A DNA stretch of 31,000 nucleotides from a virus. The translations under genes and the position numbers were made by a program. This document shows positions 22,346-29,345 of the stretch, piece after piece. The notes beneath the pieces were generated by a model. The model searched no databases. It was not told where the DNA came from and saw nothing but the letters and a program-made list of their open reading frames with translations. The stretch is from IMG/VR virus record IMGVR_UViG_3300023210_000142, positions 1 through 31,000 of that record, one strand, 5' to 3'. Within the stretch, counting starts at the first letter, position 1. Each line of letters starts with the position of its first letter.

Positions 22346-23974
22346 TATATCGTATATCTTTTTAAATAATTCAACCAACACATTAACGGTAATAGAGTTA
22401 CCTGCTTGTTTATAAAGTTGTGTATCTGAATTAACTTTTTGAGCCTTATAAAACTCTTCATCTGTAAATCCTTGTAATCGCCAGCATTCTAAAGGTGTGA
22501 GTCTTCTTATGCGTTTATTTGTTTGGTAATAACCTTGTTCACTGGTTTGTAGAGTTGGACTAATACCTTGGTCACTATACAATCTTGAAGAACTCTCATA
22601 AGTACTTATCTCTTTACTTATCTCAGTTACCTCTTTATCGTATTTATCACTAAAACCTAATACAGTTTTTAGTTTAAACCATACTTCAGCATTTGGTATA
22701 GCTCTTGACTTATCTGTTCTAAAATAATGCTCAACTTTTGTCTTAGGCAAATCAATACTCTCAGCTATTTGTTTTATCGTTCCTTTCTTATTAGCCTTTA
22801 GAAACTTATTGATTTCAACAGGTGTATCATTAACTCTTTTTTCAACAACTAACTTTAAATCTTCTAGTCTTTTTATTTCAGCTACTTGTACATTCCTTCT
22901 TTCGCATCCAGCATCTAAGCAAGGTGCTAGCCCATTTATATCATAAACTCTGTTTTGTTGATAGGGTTGTTTACCTCCACTTTCTTTTGATTGGTTTAAT
23001 TGTTTTACTTCTATAGCTTGATTGTTGCCTTCAAATATATGGCTGCAACTACTAGCATTTACTCTTGTGGTTATAGTTGGAGTAACATCTTTATGAATAG
23101 TTTGATTGTAACTATCCATAAAATCACCTTTTTCTAACTCGTCTTTATGTTTTTCATAGTTTTGATTTAATCTTTTGTTGTTGGTTTCTATAATAGTATT
23201 ATCAGTAGGACAAAGAGCTGCATTAGCCCTTAAACAATTTGCAATATCATCACCACTTTTAGGTTGCCACTTAAACCCCGTTCCTTTATCTTCGTGTCTT
23301 TCCTTGTGTCTATTAAAACCATCTATCATCTTTTGACTTAAATAATACTTCTCAGGAACATCATCCTCTAATAAATCTTTCAATGTTATATCTAACGGAA
23401 GCTCTTTAGGAAATCTAAACTCTCTCCAATTCCTAAAACCTACTATAAATATTCTTTCTCTGTTTTGAGGAATACCATAATCCTTTGTATTTAAAACTTT
23501 AGTATAAACGTGATAACCTAAACCATCTTCAATACTATCCATTCCCATTTGACTATTCAATGTGCCACCACCATTTGTTAGAACATCAGTAATAGTTTGA
23601 AATGTTTTACCACTATCGTGTGATAATAACCCTTTAACATTTTCAAGTATAAAACATTCAGGTTGATTAATCTTAATGAACTCAGCTACATTGAAAAATA
23701 AAGTTCCTCTAGTCTCATCAAATCCTTTTCGCTTGCCTGCTAAACTAAATGATTGACAAGGAAATCCAGCAACATATAAATCGAGTTTAGGCACTTCTGA
23801 ATGATTGCGCGTAGTTATGTCGTTGTAAAAGGTTGTAGGGTTGTGAAGCTCGCTAAACGATTTTCTTGCGTGCTTATCAATCTCACAAGCAAACACCTCT
23901 TCTATTTCTATTCCTAATCTCTTTAATGCTGATTCAGGAGAACCAATACCACTAAAATCTGTTCCTACTTTCAT
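22343..23974 (-). CDS. C5 DNA cytosine methyltransferase, 543 aa
   Basis: Motifs in order: SAM site FSGIG (7-11), GFPCQSFS with nucleophile Cys73, ENVKGLL (111-117), QNRERIFIVG (170-179), then motif IX/X RRLTPLECWRLQGF (490-503) and QAGNSITVNVL (523-533). The recognition region (about 185-490) is long for the family. It contains an inserted helix-turn-helix (KGTIKQIAESIDLPKTKVEH, about 398-416) and three G..P.L-type segments (300, 350, 473). No partner restriction gene was seen, so self-protection against host restriction is the likely role. Confidence 0.95.
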   Translation of the reverse strand: MKVGTDFSGIGSPESALKRLGIEIEEVFACEIDKHARKSFSELHNPTTFYNDITTRNHSEVPKLDLYVAGFPCQSFSLAGKRKGFDETRGTLFFNVAEFIKINQPECFILENVKGLLSHDSGKTFQTITDVLTNGGGTLNSQMGMDSIEDGLGYHVYTKVLNTKDYGIPQNRERIFIVGFRNWREFRFPKELPLDITLKDLLEDDVPEKYYLSQKMIDGFNRHKERHEDKGTGFKWQPKSGDDIANCLRANAALCPTDNTIIETNNKRLNQNYEKHKDELEKGDFMDSYNQTIHKDVTPTITTRVNASSCSHIFEGNNQAIEVKQLNQSKESGGKQPYQQNRVYDINGLAPCLDAGCERRNVQVAEIKRLEDLKLVVEKRVNDTPVEINKFLKANKKGTIKQIAESIDLPKTKVEHYFRTDKSRAIPNAEVWFKLKTVLGFSDKYDKEVTEISKEISTYESSSRLYSDQGISPTLQTSEQGYYQTNKRIRRLTPLECWRLQGFTDEEFYKAQKVNSDTQLYKQAGNSITVNVLVELFKKIYDI

Positions 23975-23978
23975 ATAA

Positions 23979-24010
23979 TTTTGTTTTTGTAAATATAAAA
24001 CTATTTTTTA
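23979..24010 (-). promoter_or_regulatory. Early promoter region, exact 32-bp repeat copy B
   Basis: Same 32 bp as 22314..22345, directly upstream of the methyltransferase start. The duplication places both genes under the same control. Confidence 0.6.
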
Positions 24011-24019
24011 AAATAACAA

Positions 24020-24748
24020 TTACTCAAGCCTTTTATTCCAATCAAAGTTATCCATATCCAATTGTTTTATTTCAGGCTCTTTCTCATTGAACATCTCAGG
24101 AAAGTATTTTTTCGCTAGGCTTGGTTTCTCTTTATTGAATTGCTTTTTAAGAGGGAATACACTTTTCCAACTATTCTCAATTGACTGCTCAAGCATTTCT
24201 TTTTGAGTTTCTTTTGATAAGCCTTCCAGTTTTTTTAAGACTAAGCTAATAGCTCTATCTGTATTTTTTGCTTTTAAAGATTTCCTAAGATCCAAAAATT
24301 CTAAAAACAAATTATTCAAATCCAAATCATCAAAATAGGCTTTAGCCTTTTTATTAATTGTATTATTAACTATTGTATTATTAACTGTATTGTTATCTTT
24401 AAACTTTTCTTTAATAGGGTCTTTAACTTTTGTTATATACCCCCCTTTAACTTTTGTTATATACCCTATATAAGAAATCTTTAATACCCTCTTTAAGATT
24501 TGTTTAGTACCCTCTTTGTATATAATTGTAGATGTAATATAACCTTTTGATTTCAAGGATGCTATTATAACGCTTACCCTAGTTTTACTTAATCCGAAGA
24601 ACTCAGCAAAATAACCGTTACCTGCAAAACAACCCTCGCTATTGTCAAGGCTATTTATCTCAACGAAGAACAACTTTTCTATTAAAGTAAGCTCTTTACT
24701 TAGCCAAACCTCTTTAGGAATCCATATGCCTTTAAAATCTCTTTTCAT
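24020..24748 (-). CDS. Replication initiator/organiser-like protein with winged helix, 242 aa
   Basis: N-terminal winged-helix domain of the HTH_36 type: GIWIPKEVWLSKELTLIEKL, then CFAGNGYFAEFFGLSKTRVS and ASLKSKGYITS (about 7-75). A short linker repeat (YITKVKGG, YITKVKDP) and an Asn/Thr-rich stretch (NNTVNNTIVNNTINK) precede a helical domain (about 140-215). Proteins of this layout open replication modules and bind the origin. The linker repeat is an in-phase 24-nt DNA duplication at 24421..24466. Confidence 0.75.
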   Translation of the reverse strand: MKRDFKGIWIPKEVWLSKELTLIEKLFFVEINSLDNSEGCFAGNGYFAEFFGLSKTRVSVIIASLKSKGYITSTIIYKEGTKQILKRVLKISYIGYITKVKGGYITKVKDPIKEKFKDNNTVNNTIVNNTINKKAKAYFDDLDLNNLFLEFLDLRKSLKAKNTDRAISLVLKKLEGLSKETQKEMLEQSIENSWKSVFPLKKQFNKEKPSLAKKYFPEMFNEKEPEIKQLDMDNFDWNKRLE

Positions 24749-24761
24749 AATTTTGTTTTTT

Positions 24762-24769
24762 CAAATATA
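24762..24769 (-). promoter_or_regulatory. Promoter -7 box (TATATTTG)
   Basis: Minus strand AATATTTATATATTTG then AAAAAACAAAATTATG, reaching the replication gene. Same shape as the other early boxes. Confidence 0.5.
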
Positions 24770-24783
24770 TAAATATTTTTAAG

Positions 24784-24814
24784 AAAAAAAAAGAAGTGCC
24801 GATTAAAGCACCTC
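24784..24814 (-). terminator. Intrinsic terminator after the SSB gene
   Basis: Minus-strand RNA forms GAGGUGC-loop-GCACUUC (7 bp, one G-U), followed by nine U. It ends the operon that carries SSB. Confidence 0.9.
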
Positions 24815-24848
24815 TAAATTTAACCAACTGAGTAGATTCATAGCCTTA

Positions 24849-25160
24849 TCAAAAAGGCATACCATCATCACTTGATTCATCAATCTGGGAGGATTGTTCT
24901 ACCTCTGATACTTTCCAAGCCTTTAAACTTACAAAGTGTCTATCTTTCCAAGCTCTACCGCTTATATTAATGTCAATCTCATACGATGAGCCTACCTTTA
25001 AACCTTTTACAAGCTCTATTCCTTTGTCTTGGATAAACTCAATAGGTACATCTGCATCGTACTCTACTCCTTCCTGCTTTAGAATTACTTCCTGCTTTTT
25101 AAACTTATCAGAAATAACTTGTACTTCTTTGATTTCAACTACTGATCCTTTTAATCGCAT
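24849..25160 (-). CDS. DUF3127-type single-stranded DNA-binding protein, 103 aa
   Basis: OB-fold protein of the DUF3127 family found in Bacteroidota: LKGSVVEIKEVQVISDKFKK, ADVPIEFIQDKGIELVKGLK, VGSSYEIDINISGRAWKDRH. It ends in an acidic tail DESSDDGMPF, resembling the SSB C-terminal tip (DDDIPF) that recruits partner proteins. It binds ssDNA during replication or recombination. Overlaps the preceding gene by 10 nt and is followed by a terminator. Confidence 0.8.
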   Translation of the reverse strand: MRLKGSVVEIKEVQVISDKFKKQEVILKQEGVEYDADVPIEFIQDKGIELVKGLKVGSSYEIDINISGRAWKDRHFVSLKAWKVSEVEQSSQIDESSDDGMPF

Positions 25161-25594
25161 AATGTTTGTAATGATTTTGTTAAGTTAATTGAATTTTGCT
25201 TGATGTTAAAAATTTTATCTTTCAATTGAGCGTTTTCATTTCTCAATCTTTCGTTTTCGCTGATGAGCTTACCATCGAAATCACATAAACCATCTTCTTC
25301 TATTGCCATAAATTTACGCAATCTATCGAAAGACTGCTCGTAATAGTTCAAACTGGCGTAATCTCTTGCATGGTTACCGTATGCGTTAATGATTGAGGCA
25401 TGCGTTCTATTTAGCTTTGTGGCTATCTCACTCCACCCTTCACCATTATCGTGTAGAATAGCACTTATCATTTGCCTAGTTTCTACGCAAGCTAATTTAC
25501 CTCTTCCTTTACGCATTAACCTCTCAACGGTTGTATTGTTCAGATCTGCAGCCTTATCTCTCAAAGACTCAAATTGTTCATTGGTTAGTTTCAT
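25151..25594 (-). CDS. DnaA domain IV-like DNA-binding protein with C-terminal coiled coil, 147 aa
   Basis: The middle (about 33-95) has the DnaA C-terminal (domain IV) layout: LACVETRQMISAILHDNGEG, a helix-turn-helix WSEIATKLNRTHASIINAYG in which RTHASI corresponds to the DnaA-box-reading RDHSTV motif, then two helices. The C-terminus (about 110-140, LISENERLRNENAQLKDKIF) is a coiled coil. There is no AAA+ ATPase part. It may bind origin DNA or act as a regulator of host DnaA boxes. Confidence 0.75.
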   Translation of the reverse strand: MKLTNEQFESLRDKAADLNNTTVERLMRKGRGKLACVETRQMISAILHDNGEGWSEIATKLNRTHASIINAYGNHARDYASLNYYEQSFDRLRKFMAIEEDGLCDFDGKLISENERLRNENAQLKDKIFNIKQNSINLTKSLQTLCD

Positions 25595-25812
25595 ATCATT
25601 TTAATTAATTTGGTTAGCTCTAAGCCACTATCTTTACTAATCTGTAATAGTTGTTTAAGAGTCAATCTCTTTTGATCGTTCAACACTAGCATAAGCGTAG
25701 GTTGTGATAAACCTAACACCTTACTAATATTGCTTTTTGTTTGGTAGGTATTCAATAACACCTGCTGCAACTCTGTGGTTGGATTCCAACCTCTTCCTGA
25801 ATGATTTACCAT
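25591..25812 (-). CDS. Small helix-turn-helix (Xre/Cro-type) protein, 73 aa
   Basis: Compact helical domain with a helix-turn-helix: YQTKSNISKVLGLSQPTLML followed by LNDQKRLTLKQLLQISKDSG. Likely a DNA-binding regulator; without integrase or a paired repressor it is probably a lytic-cycle regulator. The start overlaps nothing, the end overlaps the DnaA-like gene by 4 nt (ATGA-type). Confidence 0.7.
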   Translation of the reverse strand: MVNHSGRGWNPTTELQQVLLNTYQTKSNISKVLGLSQPTLMLVLNDQKRLTLKQLLQISKDSGLELTKLIKMI

Positions 25813-25814
25813 AA

Positions 25815-26189
25815 CTATTTTCGTTTAAAATCTTCGCTCTCATCTTCACCAAATACACCCAACTCATAGAATCCGCATACCTTTAAAACAAGTCTACTCA
25901 TAGCTCTCTTTTCTGCCATTTCCATAACATACCAAGAGTTGGTATTTCCATCTTTAAACGAAGCACCTTTTATAGCACTTCCAAAGGTTTCTAAATTCTC
26001 GCTTTTGGCTTTGACTACGCAAAAATTAGTTTCACATTTTATAACCTCATAAGTGATCTTAATACCTTCAATTGCTTGCACCTTATCAATACCACTACGA
26101 GTAATAATTAAGTAGTGAGGATGCTTAAAAATATCTTCCTTATCTAGATTATACTTCTTGTATAATTCTGCTATCTTATCTCTGTTCAT
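25815..26189 (-). CDS. Hypothetical protein, 124 aa, possible Rad52/Erf-like annealing protein
   Basis: Contains TNSWYVMEMAEKRAMSRLVL, the phrase seen near the end of several phage single-strand annealing proteins (AEKRAxxRxxL), after a beta-rich front half (HYLIITRSGIDKVQAIEGIK). It is short for a full Rad52 or Erf protein. It lies one gene-length from SSB, as recombination proteins usually do. The call is tentative. Confidence 0.5.
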   Translation of the reverse strand: MNRDKIAELYKKYNLDKEDIFKHPHYLIITRSGIDKVQAIEGIKITYEVIKCETNFCVVKAKSENLETFGSAIKGASFKDGNTNSWYVMEMAEKRAMSRLVLKVCGFYELGVFGEDESEDFKRK

Positions 26190-26376
26190 AACTTGGCTTG
26201 TTTAAGTATTCCCACTCCTTTATAGTCTGCATTTCTGCATTACGCTCTCCCGTAGTCCATTGCTCCCGTAGGTTGCAATACCTATCGTATTCGTTGTTTA
26301 ATTGCTCTTCAATCATCAGCTCTCTGTCTATCTGCTGAAAGCGTGATCCTAGTAATAGTTGTTTTAGTAATCCCAT
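26176..26376 (-). CDS. Hypothetical protein, 66 aa
   Basis: MGLLKQLLLGSRFQQIDREL, then a charged, Glu/Arg-rich helical end. It overlaps the next gene by 14 nt and starts 2 nt after the preceding ORF ends. No family recognised. Confidence 0.55.
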   Translation of the reverse strand: MGLLKQLLLGSRFQQIDRELMIEEQLNNEYDRYCNLREQWTTGERNAEMQTIKEWEYLNKPSYEQR

Positions 26377-26377
26377 C

Positions 26378-26524
26378 TTAGTCGATTTTATAAAAGATTA
26401 TTGTCCATCCCTGAGAATATTTCTCTCTCAAAGCCTCCATTTTAAGTACCGCTTCATCTTGTGATTTAGCGAGGTCTAGTTCTTCATACGAACCACCTTT
26501 GTAACTCCCTACAATTTTATACAT
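26378..26524 (-). CDS. Small hypothetical protein, 48 aa
   Basis: ATG at 26524, stop at 26378. MYKIVGSYKGGSYEELDLAK then KYSQGWTIIFYKID: a beta-alpha-beta pattern typical of small phage proteins. It is preceded by a promoter and starts the operon that runs to the SSB terminator. Confidence 0.6.
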   Translation of the reverse strand: MYKIVGSYKGGSYEELDLAKSQDEAVLKMEALREKYSQGWTIIFYKID

Positions 26525-26545
26525 ATCTAGTTGTTTTGTTTGATA

Positions 26546-26577
26546 CAAATATATAAATAATTTTCAGAACACACAAA
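26546..26577 (-). promoter_or_regulatory. Bacteroidota-type promoter
   Basis: Minus strand: TTTG (26577..26574), 20 nt, TATATTTG (26553..26546), then leader with AACAAAAC to the 48-aa gene. Confidence 0.6.
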
Positions 26578-26886
26578 TTATCTACCTAATTTTCCGTAGC
26601 CTGATTGTCTTAAATGAAAGCAGGTTTCAGGTGAGTGTAGTCTGCTCGTGTCTTCCATGCTTGGATCCCACCACGCATCTGCTGATTTTAATACATCAAT
26701 TAATTCCTTACCTAATACACTATCTACCCCTACCTCCTCAATCCTTTCTTTCATAATTTTGGTCAGCTTATCAAACCAACCTGCTTTATTTACATAATGA
26801 TTTACTACCCTTGTGATATGTCCTACTGGATATTCACCTTGCGAGTATAATGTACTTTTGTGTGATGTGTCTACCGTTACTTTCAT
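26578..26886 (-). CDS. Hypothetical protein, 102 aa
   Basis: Soluble protein, MKVTVDTSHKSTLYSQGEYP, with a helical middle and a C-terminus rich in His, Cys and Trp (AWWDPSMEDTSRLHSPETCF). No recognised motif. It sits between the zinc-finger ORF and the promoter of the next operon. Confidence 0.6.
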   Translation of the reverse strand: MKVTVDTSHKSTLYSQGEYPVGHITRVVNHYVNKAGWFDKLTKIMKERIEEVGVDSVLGKELIDVLKSADAWWDPSMEDTSRLHSPETCFHLRQSGYGKLGR

Positions 26887-26908
26887 AGTCTTAGTTTTTT
26901 AAGGTTAA

Positions 26909-26924
26909 AGGAGCTTACGCTCCT
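26909..26924 (-). other. GNRA-capped hairpin at gene end
   Basis: AGGAGC-GTAA-GCTCCT on the minus strand, 6 bp with a GUAA tetraloop. The stop codon TAA of the upstream small gene is in the loop. The trailing sequence (TTTAACC) is too poor in U for a strong terminator; it may be an attenuator or processing site. Confidence 0.5.
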
Positions 26925-27088
26925 CTTTGTCTTTCTAGGTTTTCAATTAAATCTGATTCTCTAACTGATTCATCTCCTGATTTTTCGCAACCATCACAAC
27001 AATAAGATGATTGTTTTCTTGTGTGTTCGCTATCACAATACCAGCATTCATATATTGCTTGGCAGTTTTTTTCTGTTGTAGTTGTCAT
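26915..27088 (-). CDS. Small zinc-finger-like protein, 57 aa
   Basis: ATG at 27088, stop at 26915. MTTTTEKNCQAIYECWYCDS then a CC..C set (SSYCCDGCEKSGDESVRES): two Cys pairs spaced as a small zinc ribbon. It shares its leader and first codons with the gene at 15995. Possibly a host-takeover or regulatory protein. Confidence 0.65.
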   Translation of the reverse strand: MTTTTEKNCQAIYECWYCDSEHTRKQSSYCCDGCEKSGDESVRESDLIENLERQRGA

Positions 27089-27129
27089 AATTTCTAAGTG
27101 TTTAGTTAGCTTTATTGCTTTTGATACTT

Positions 27130-27148
27130 CAAATATAAAACAAATATA
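27130..27148 (-). promoter_or_regulatory. Double TATATTTG promoter boxes
   Basis: Two TATATTTG boxes 11 nt apart (27148..27141 and 27137..27130, minus strand) between a terminator and the zinc-finger gene. Either could be the -7 element. Confidence 0.55.
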
Positions 27149-27181
27149 TTTAATATGAAAATAATTTTAATAATAAGACAT

Positions 27182-27208
27182 AAAAAAAGACCTATATTTC
27201 TATAAGTC
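27182..27208 (-). terminator. Intrinsic terminator after the phosphoesterase gene
   Basis: Minus-strand RNA forms GACUUAUA-GAAA-UAUAGGUC (8 bp, one U-G, GAAA tetraloop) followed by seven U, 25 nt after the phosphoesterase stop. Confidence 0.9.
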
Positions 27209-27232
27209 CTTAGTATTTAATGCTTTGTGTGT

Positions 27233-28315
27233 TTAAAAGAAATGTGTTAATCTTGCTACTTGTCCTTGATCGTACTCGTGAACAAATGCCTCAACTGCTT
27301 TAGGGCTTCCAGTATAACCCTTTCTGCTATGCCAACTATCTGCCGAGCTTGGACTTCTAAGATATTCAACCGTTACACCGATAAAATCTTTAGCATCTCG
27401 CCACTTATGTTTAACCTTGTGGTGTAAATGATGAAGATACCAGTACCTATACTTAGTATTCGCCCATTCTTGAGGCTTCTCTTGTGCCATTAGTAGAGGT
27501 AGGTTATCCATTTTAGCTCCATCACCATGCTCTAAGCCTATAAGATTAGCACCATAAGTATAATACTTGCGATGACTTACGCCTGCATCAACTGAAACAT
27601 CATCTGTAAGCCTGAACCAACTCTTTAAAGCGTGTGCTAAATGAAACCCACTTTGATAGTCGTGATTACTCATAGAGTGTACGCAATCAACTGGAGCTAT
27701 TTCTCTGAGCATCTCTACACATTTAACATATAGTTGTAGTGCTATCTCGAAATGCTCCCACCATTTACCATCACAATCTTGATGCGTTCCTTTTGTAGTA
27801 GAATTATACACATTATCAATATGCAAAATATCGTTTCCTATGCAGAATAATACCCGATCAATGTCAAAGCCTTTGGATTTATTAATAAGCCCTTGCACAC
27901 CCTCAATAACTCGTGAAACCGCAATAGGGATATTATAATCCTCTCCCGTTTCATCAGCATTGGCATACTTCCCAATATGAATATCTGCAGGATTGATAAC
28001 CAATAAATGTTTACCCGGCTTATGCTCTATTTTTGTATAATCGGGTGAGCGTTCTGTTATAAAATTGTTTAGTCTTTCAAACAAACCACCCTCATCAACA
28101 CCCTTTCCTTCTTTAGTAACTACAGAAAAGCGAAGCTCACCGCCCATATTTTGCCAATGCTTCACCGATACCACATCTTTCTTATCGATTCCTCGATCTT
28201 TCAGATGTAAATCTAATGCAGTATTGTCGTTAAAATTGTCTAGGGTATTGGCTCGGTATTGTTTAATGATTTCAATCTCATCAGATTTCAACCTGAATCT
28301 ATTGTTCTTCTTCAT
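27233..28315 (-). CDS. Calcineurin-like metallophosphoesterase, 360 aa
   Basis: All metal-binding motifs are seen in order: DIH (111-113), GND (160-162), SNHD (216-219, in place of GNHD), HGD (263-265) and the HHLHH pair (295-299). The N-terminal 100 residues are a separate helical, HTH-like extension (SDEIEIIKQYRANTLDNFND). This layout, common in phages, suggests a nuclease or phosphatase acting on DNA ends, SbcD-like. It follows the lysis genes but precedes the early genes, bounded by an inverted repeat and a terminator. Confidence 0.85.
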   Translation of the reverse strand: MKKNNRFRLKSDEIEIIKQYRANTLDNFNDNTALDLHLKDRGIDKKDVVSVKHWQNMGGELRFSVVTKEGKGVDEGGLFERLNNFITERSPDYTKIEHKPGKHLLVINPADIHIGKYANADETGEDYNIPIAVSRVIEGVQGLINKSKGFDIDRVLFCIGNDILHIDNVYNSTTKGTHQDCDGKWWEHFEIALQLYVKCVEMLREIAPVDCVHSMSNHDYQSGFHLAHALKSWFRLTDDVSVDAGVSHRKYYTYGANLIGLEHGDGAKMDNLPLLMAQEKPQEWANTKYRYWYLHHLHHKVKHKWRDAKDFIGVTVEYLRSPSSADSWHSRKGYTGSPKAVEAFVHEYDQGQVARLTHFF

Positions 28316-28322
28316 ATTGTTT

Positions 28323-28340
28323 TATTAGTTTGGACTAATA
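28323..28340. promoter_or_regulatory. Perfect inverted repeat, possible operator
   Basis: TATTAGT-TTGG-ACTAATA, 7-bp perfect arms, 8 nt before the phosphoesterase start and just after an AT-rich TATATTAG box on the minus strand. It could be bound by the small HTH protein encoded at 25591..25812 or act as a hairpin. There is no U run. Confidence 0.5.
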
Positions 28341-28348
28341 TATGAAAA

Positions 28349-28564
28349 TTATTTTTCAAATACAGAAAAGCAAAGCGGTATAACTGCAATAAATGCTAAC
28401 AGTAAAGTGTTAGTATCTATTCCATTGGCATCAATTTGAGTAACTGCAGCAATAGCCAACACACCACTAACGGTACGCTTGCTGCTCCATTTACCTTTGA
28501 CATCTTTAAACATCTCAGGTATAATAGCTAAGATGCTTTTTGCAAATAGTGGGTTAATTGGCAT
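28349..28564 (-). CDS. Small holin-like membrane protein, 71 aa
   Basis: A basic N-terminal part (FKDVKGKWSSKRT) is followed by two hydrophobic stretches (VSGVLAIAAVTQID, about 32-45, and TLLLAFIAVIPLCFSVF, about 53-69). This is the outline of small phage holins. It is the last of four small ORFs around the M15 peptidase; overlaps the 54-aa gene by 11 nt. Confidence 0.65.
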   Translation of the reverse strand: MPINPLFAKSILAIIPEMFKDVKGKWSSKRTVSGVLAIAAVTQIDANGIDTNTLLLAFIAVIPLCFSVFEK

Positions 28565-28718
28565 TCGTTTTGTCTTGAATAAAGTAGTTAATCAGGTCAT
28601 CAATCCACCCGAATACTTTGTTATCAGTTTCTGTTGGTGTTAGGTTCACAACTATTTTACCTAAAGCCATTAAGCCGATAAGTAGTTCTCCCCAGTTTTC
28701 TGTCAAAAAATCAATCAT
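28554..28718 (-). CDS. Small hypothetical protein, 54 aa, lysis region
   Basis: ATG at 28718, stop at 28554. MIDFLTENWGELLIGLMALG then KIVVNLTPTETDNKVFGWID: an amphipathic/hydrophobic N-terminal half and a soluble end. Similar short proteins accompany holins in Bacteroidota phages. Overlaps both neighbours. Confidence 0.65.
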   Translation of the reverse strand: MIDFLTENWGELLIGLMALGKIVVNLTPTETDNKVFGWIDDLINYFIQDKTNAN

Positions 28719-28848
28719 AATAAGTATTTAGTTCAATGAATATAAAAGGTAAATAAATGCAATGTTTGTAACCATCCTCAAACTTATCTGACCACACACC
28801 TACTAAGATGCCGGTATAAACTCCTAACCCTATTTCAAATCCACTCAT
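28711..28848 (-). CDS. Small hypothetical protein, 45 aa, lysis region
   Basis: ATG at 28848, TGA at 28711. MSGFEIGLGVYTGILVGVWS then DKFEDGYKHCIYLPFIFIEL: two short hydrophobic stretches. It begins 1 nt after the M15 gene's stop and overlaps the 54-aa gene. It could be a second holin or antiholin. Confidence 0.5.
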   Translation of the reverse strand: MSGFEIGLGVYTGILVGVWSDKFEDGYKHCIYLPFIFIELNTYYD

Positions 28849-28849
28849 A

Positions 28850-29212
28850 TTAATAAGTCCAAATTACACAATTAGGTAAATCCTCATCGACATCTACATG
28901 AATAAATGTCTTCGCAATTCCTATACGAGTAAACCCTGCCGTAATACACGCATCAATTATTGTAAATCTATCTGAACTATTACCGCATGATATATCAACT
29001 GCGTTGCCTCTTGTATGTGCTGAGTTAGGCTTTCCGCCTACCCTCTCATTTGTTGCTTTATCTCTCCAACTAGAATTGATATGAAAAGGAATACCTGCTA
29101 TTGTACGAGCTTCATCTAACTTAATTAATAAATCATCGCTCATCAGATCGTAACACCCTACTCCGTTGCAAGTAAATTCATCCTCTGAAAAATGTTTAAT
29201 CTTTCTTCTCAT
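28850..29212 (-). CDS. Peptidase M15 family endolysin, 120 aa
   Basis: Peptidoglycan L,D- or D,D-peptidase. The zinc site is SAHTRGNAVDI (His66, Asp73) and FIHVDVDED (His105); the N-terminal MRRKIKHFSEDEFTCNGVGC is the usual start of M15_3 phage enzymes, and SSWRDKATNERVGG leads to the active site. There is no signal peptide, so release needs a holin, and small membrane proteins lie on both sides. Confidence 0.9.
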   Translation of the reverse strand: MRRKIKHFSEDEFTCNGVGCYDLMSDDLLIKLDEARTIAGIPFHINSSWRDKATNERVGGKPNSAHTRGNAVDISCGNSSDRFTIIDACITAGFTRIGIAKTFIHVDVDEDLPNCVIWTY

Positions 29213-29345
29213 TTCCTATCTTTTGGATATTATAAACTGCAGCAGTTATTAACACGATAGCAGTTAGAACGCTATTAATATCCGCAAAGCTAATACCGAT
29301 AGCTGCGGTGTTGATTACATTAGTTTCTATTAAATCCTTATACAT
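29196..29345 (-). CDS. Small membrane protein, 49 aa, holin candidate
   Basis: ATG at 29345, stop at 29196, overlapping the M15 start by 17 nt. MYKDLIETNVINTAAIGISF then ADINSVLTAIVLITAAVYNI: one hydrophobic helix (about 24-40), probably preceded by a weaker one, and a charged end (QKIGNEKKD). The position before the endolysin favours a holin role. Confidence 0.65.
   Translation of the reverse strand: MYKDLIETNVINTAAIGISFADINSVLTAIVLITAAVYNIQKIGNEKKD

Noticed and set aside
22343-23974. Restriction-modification system
   Set aside because: No restriction endonuclease gene is adjacent; the nearest nuclease is a VRR-NUC enzyme of replication type.
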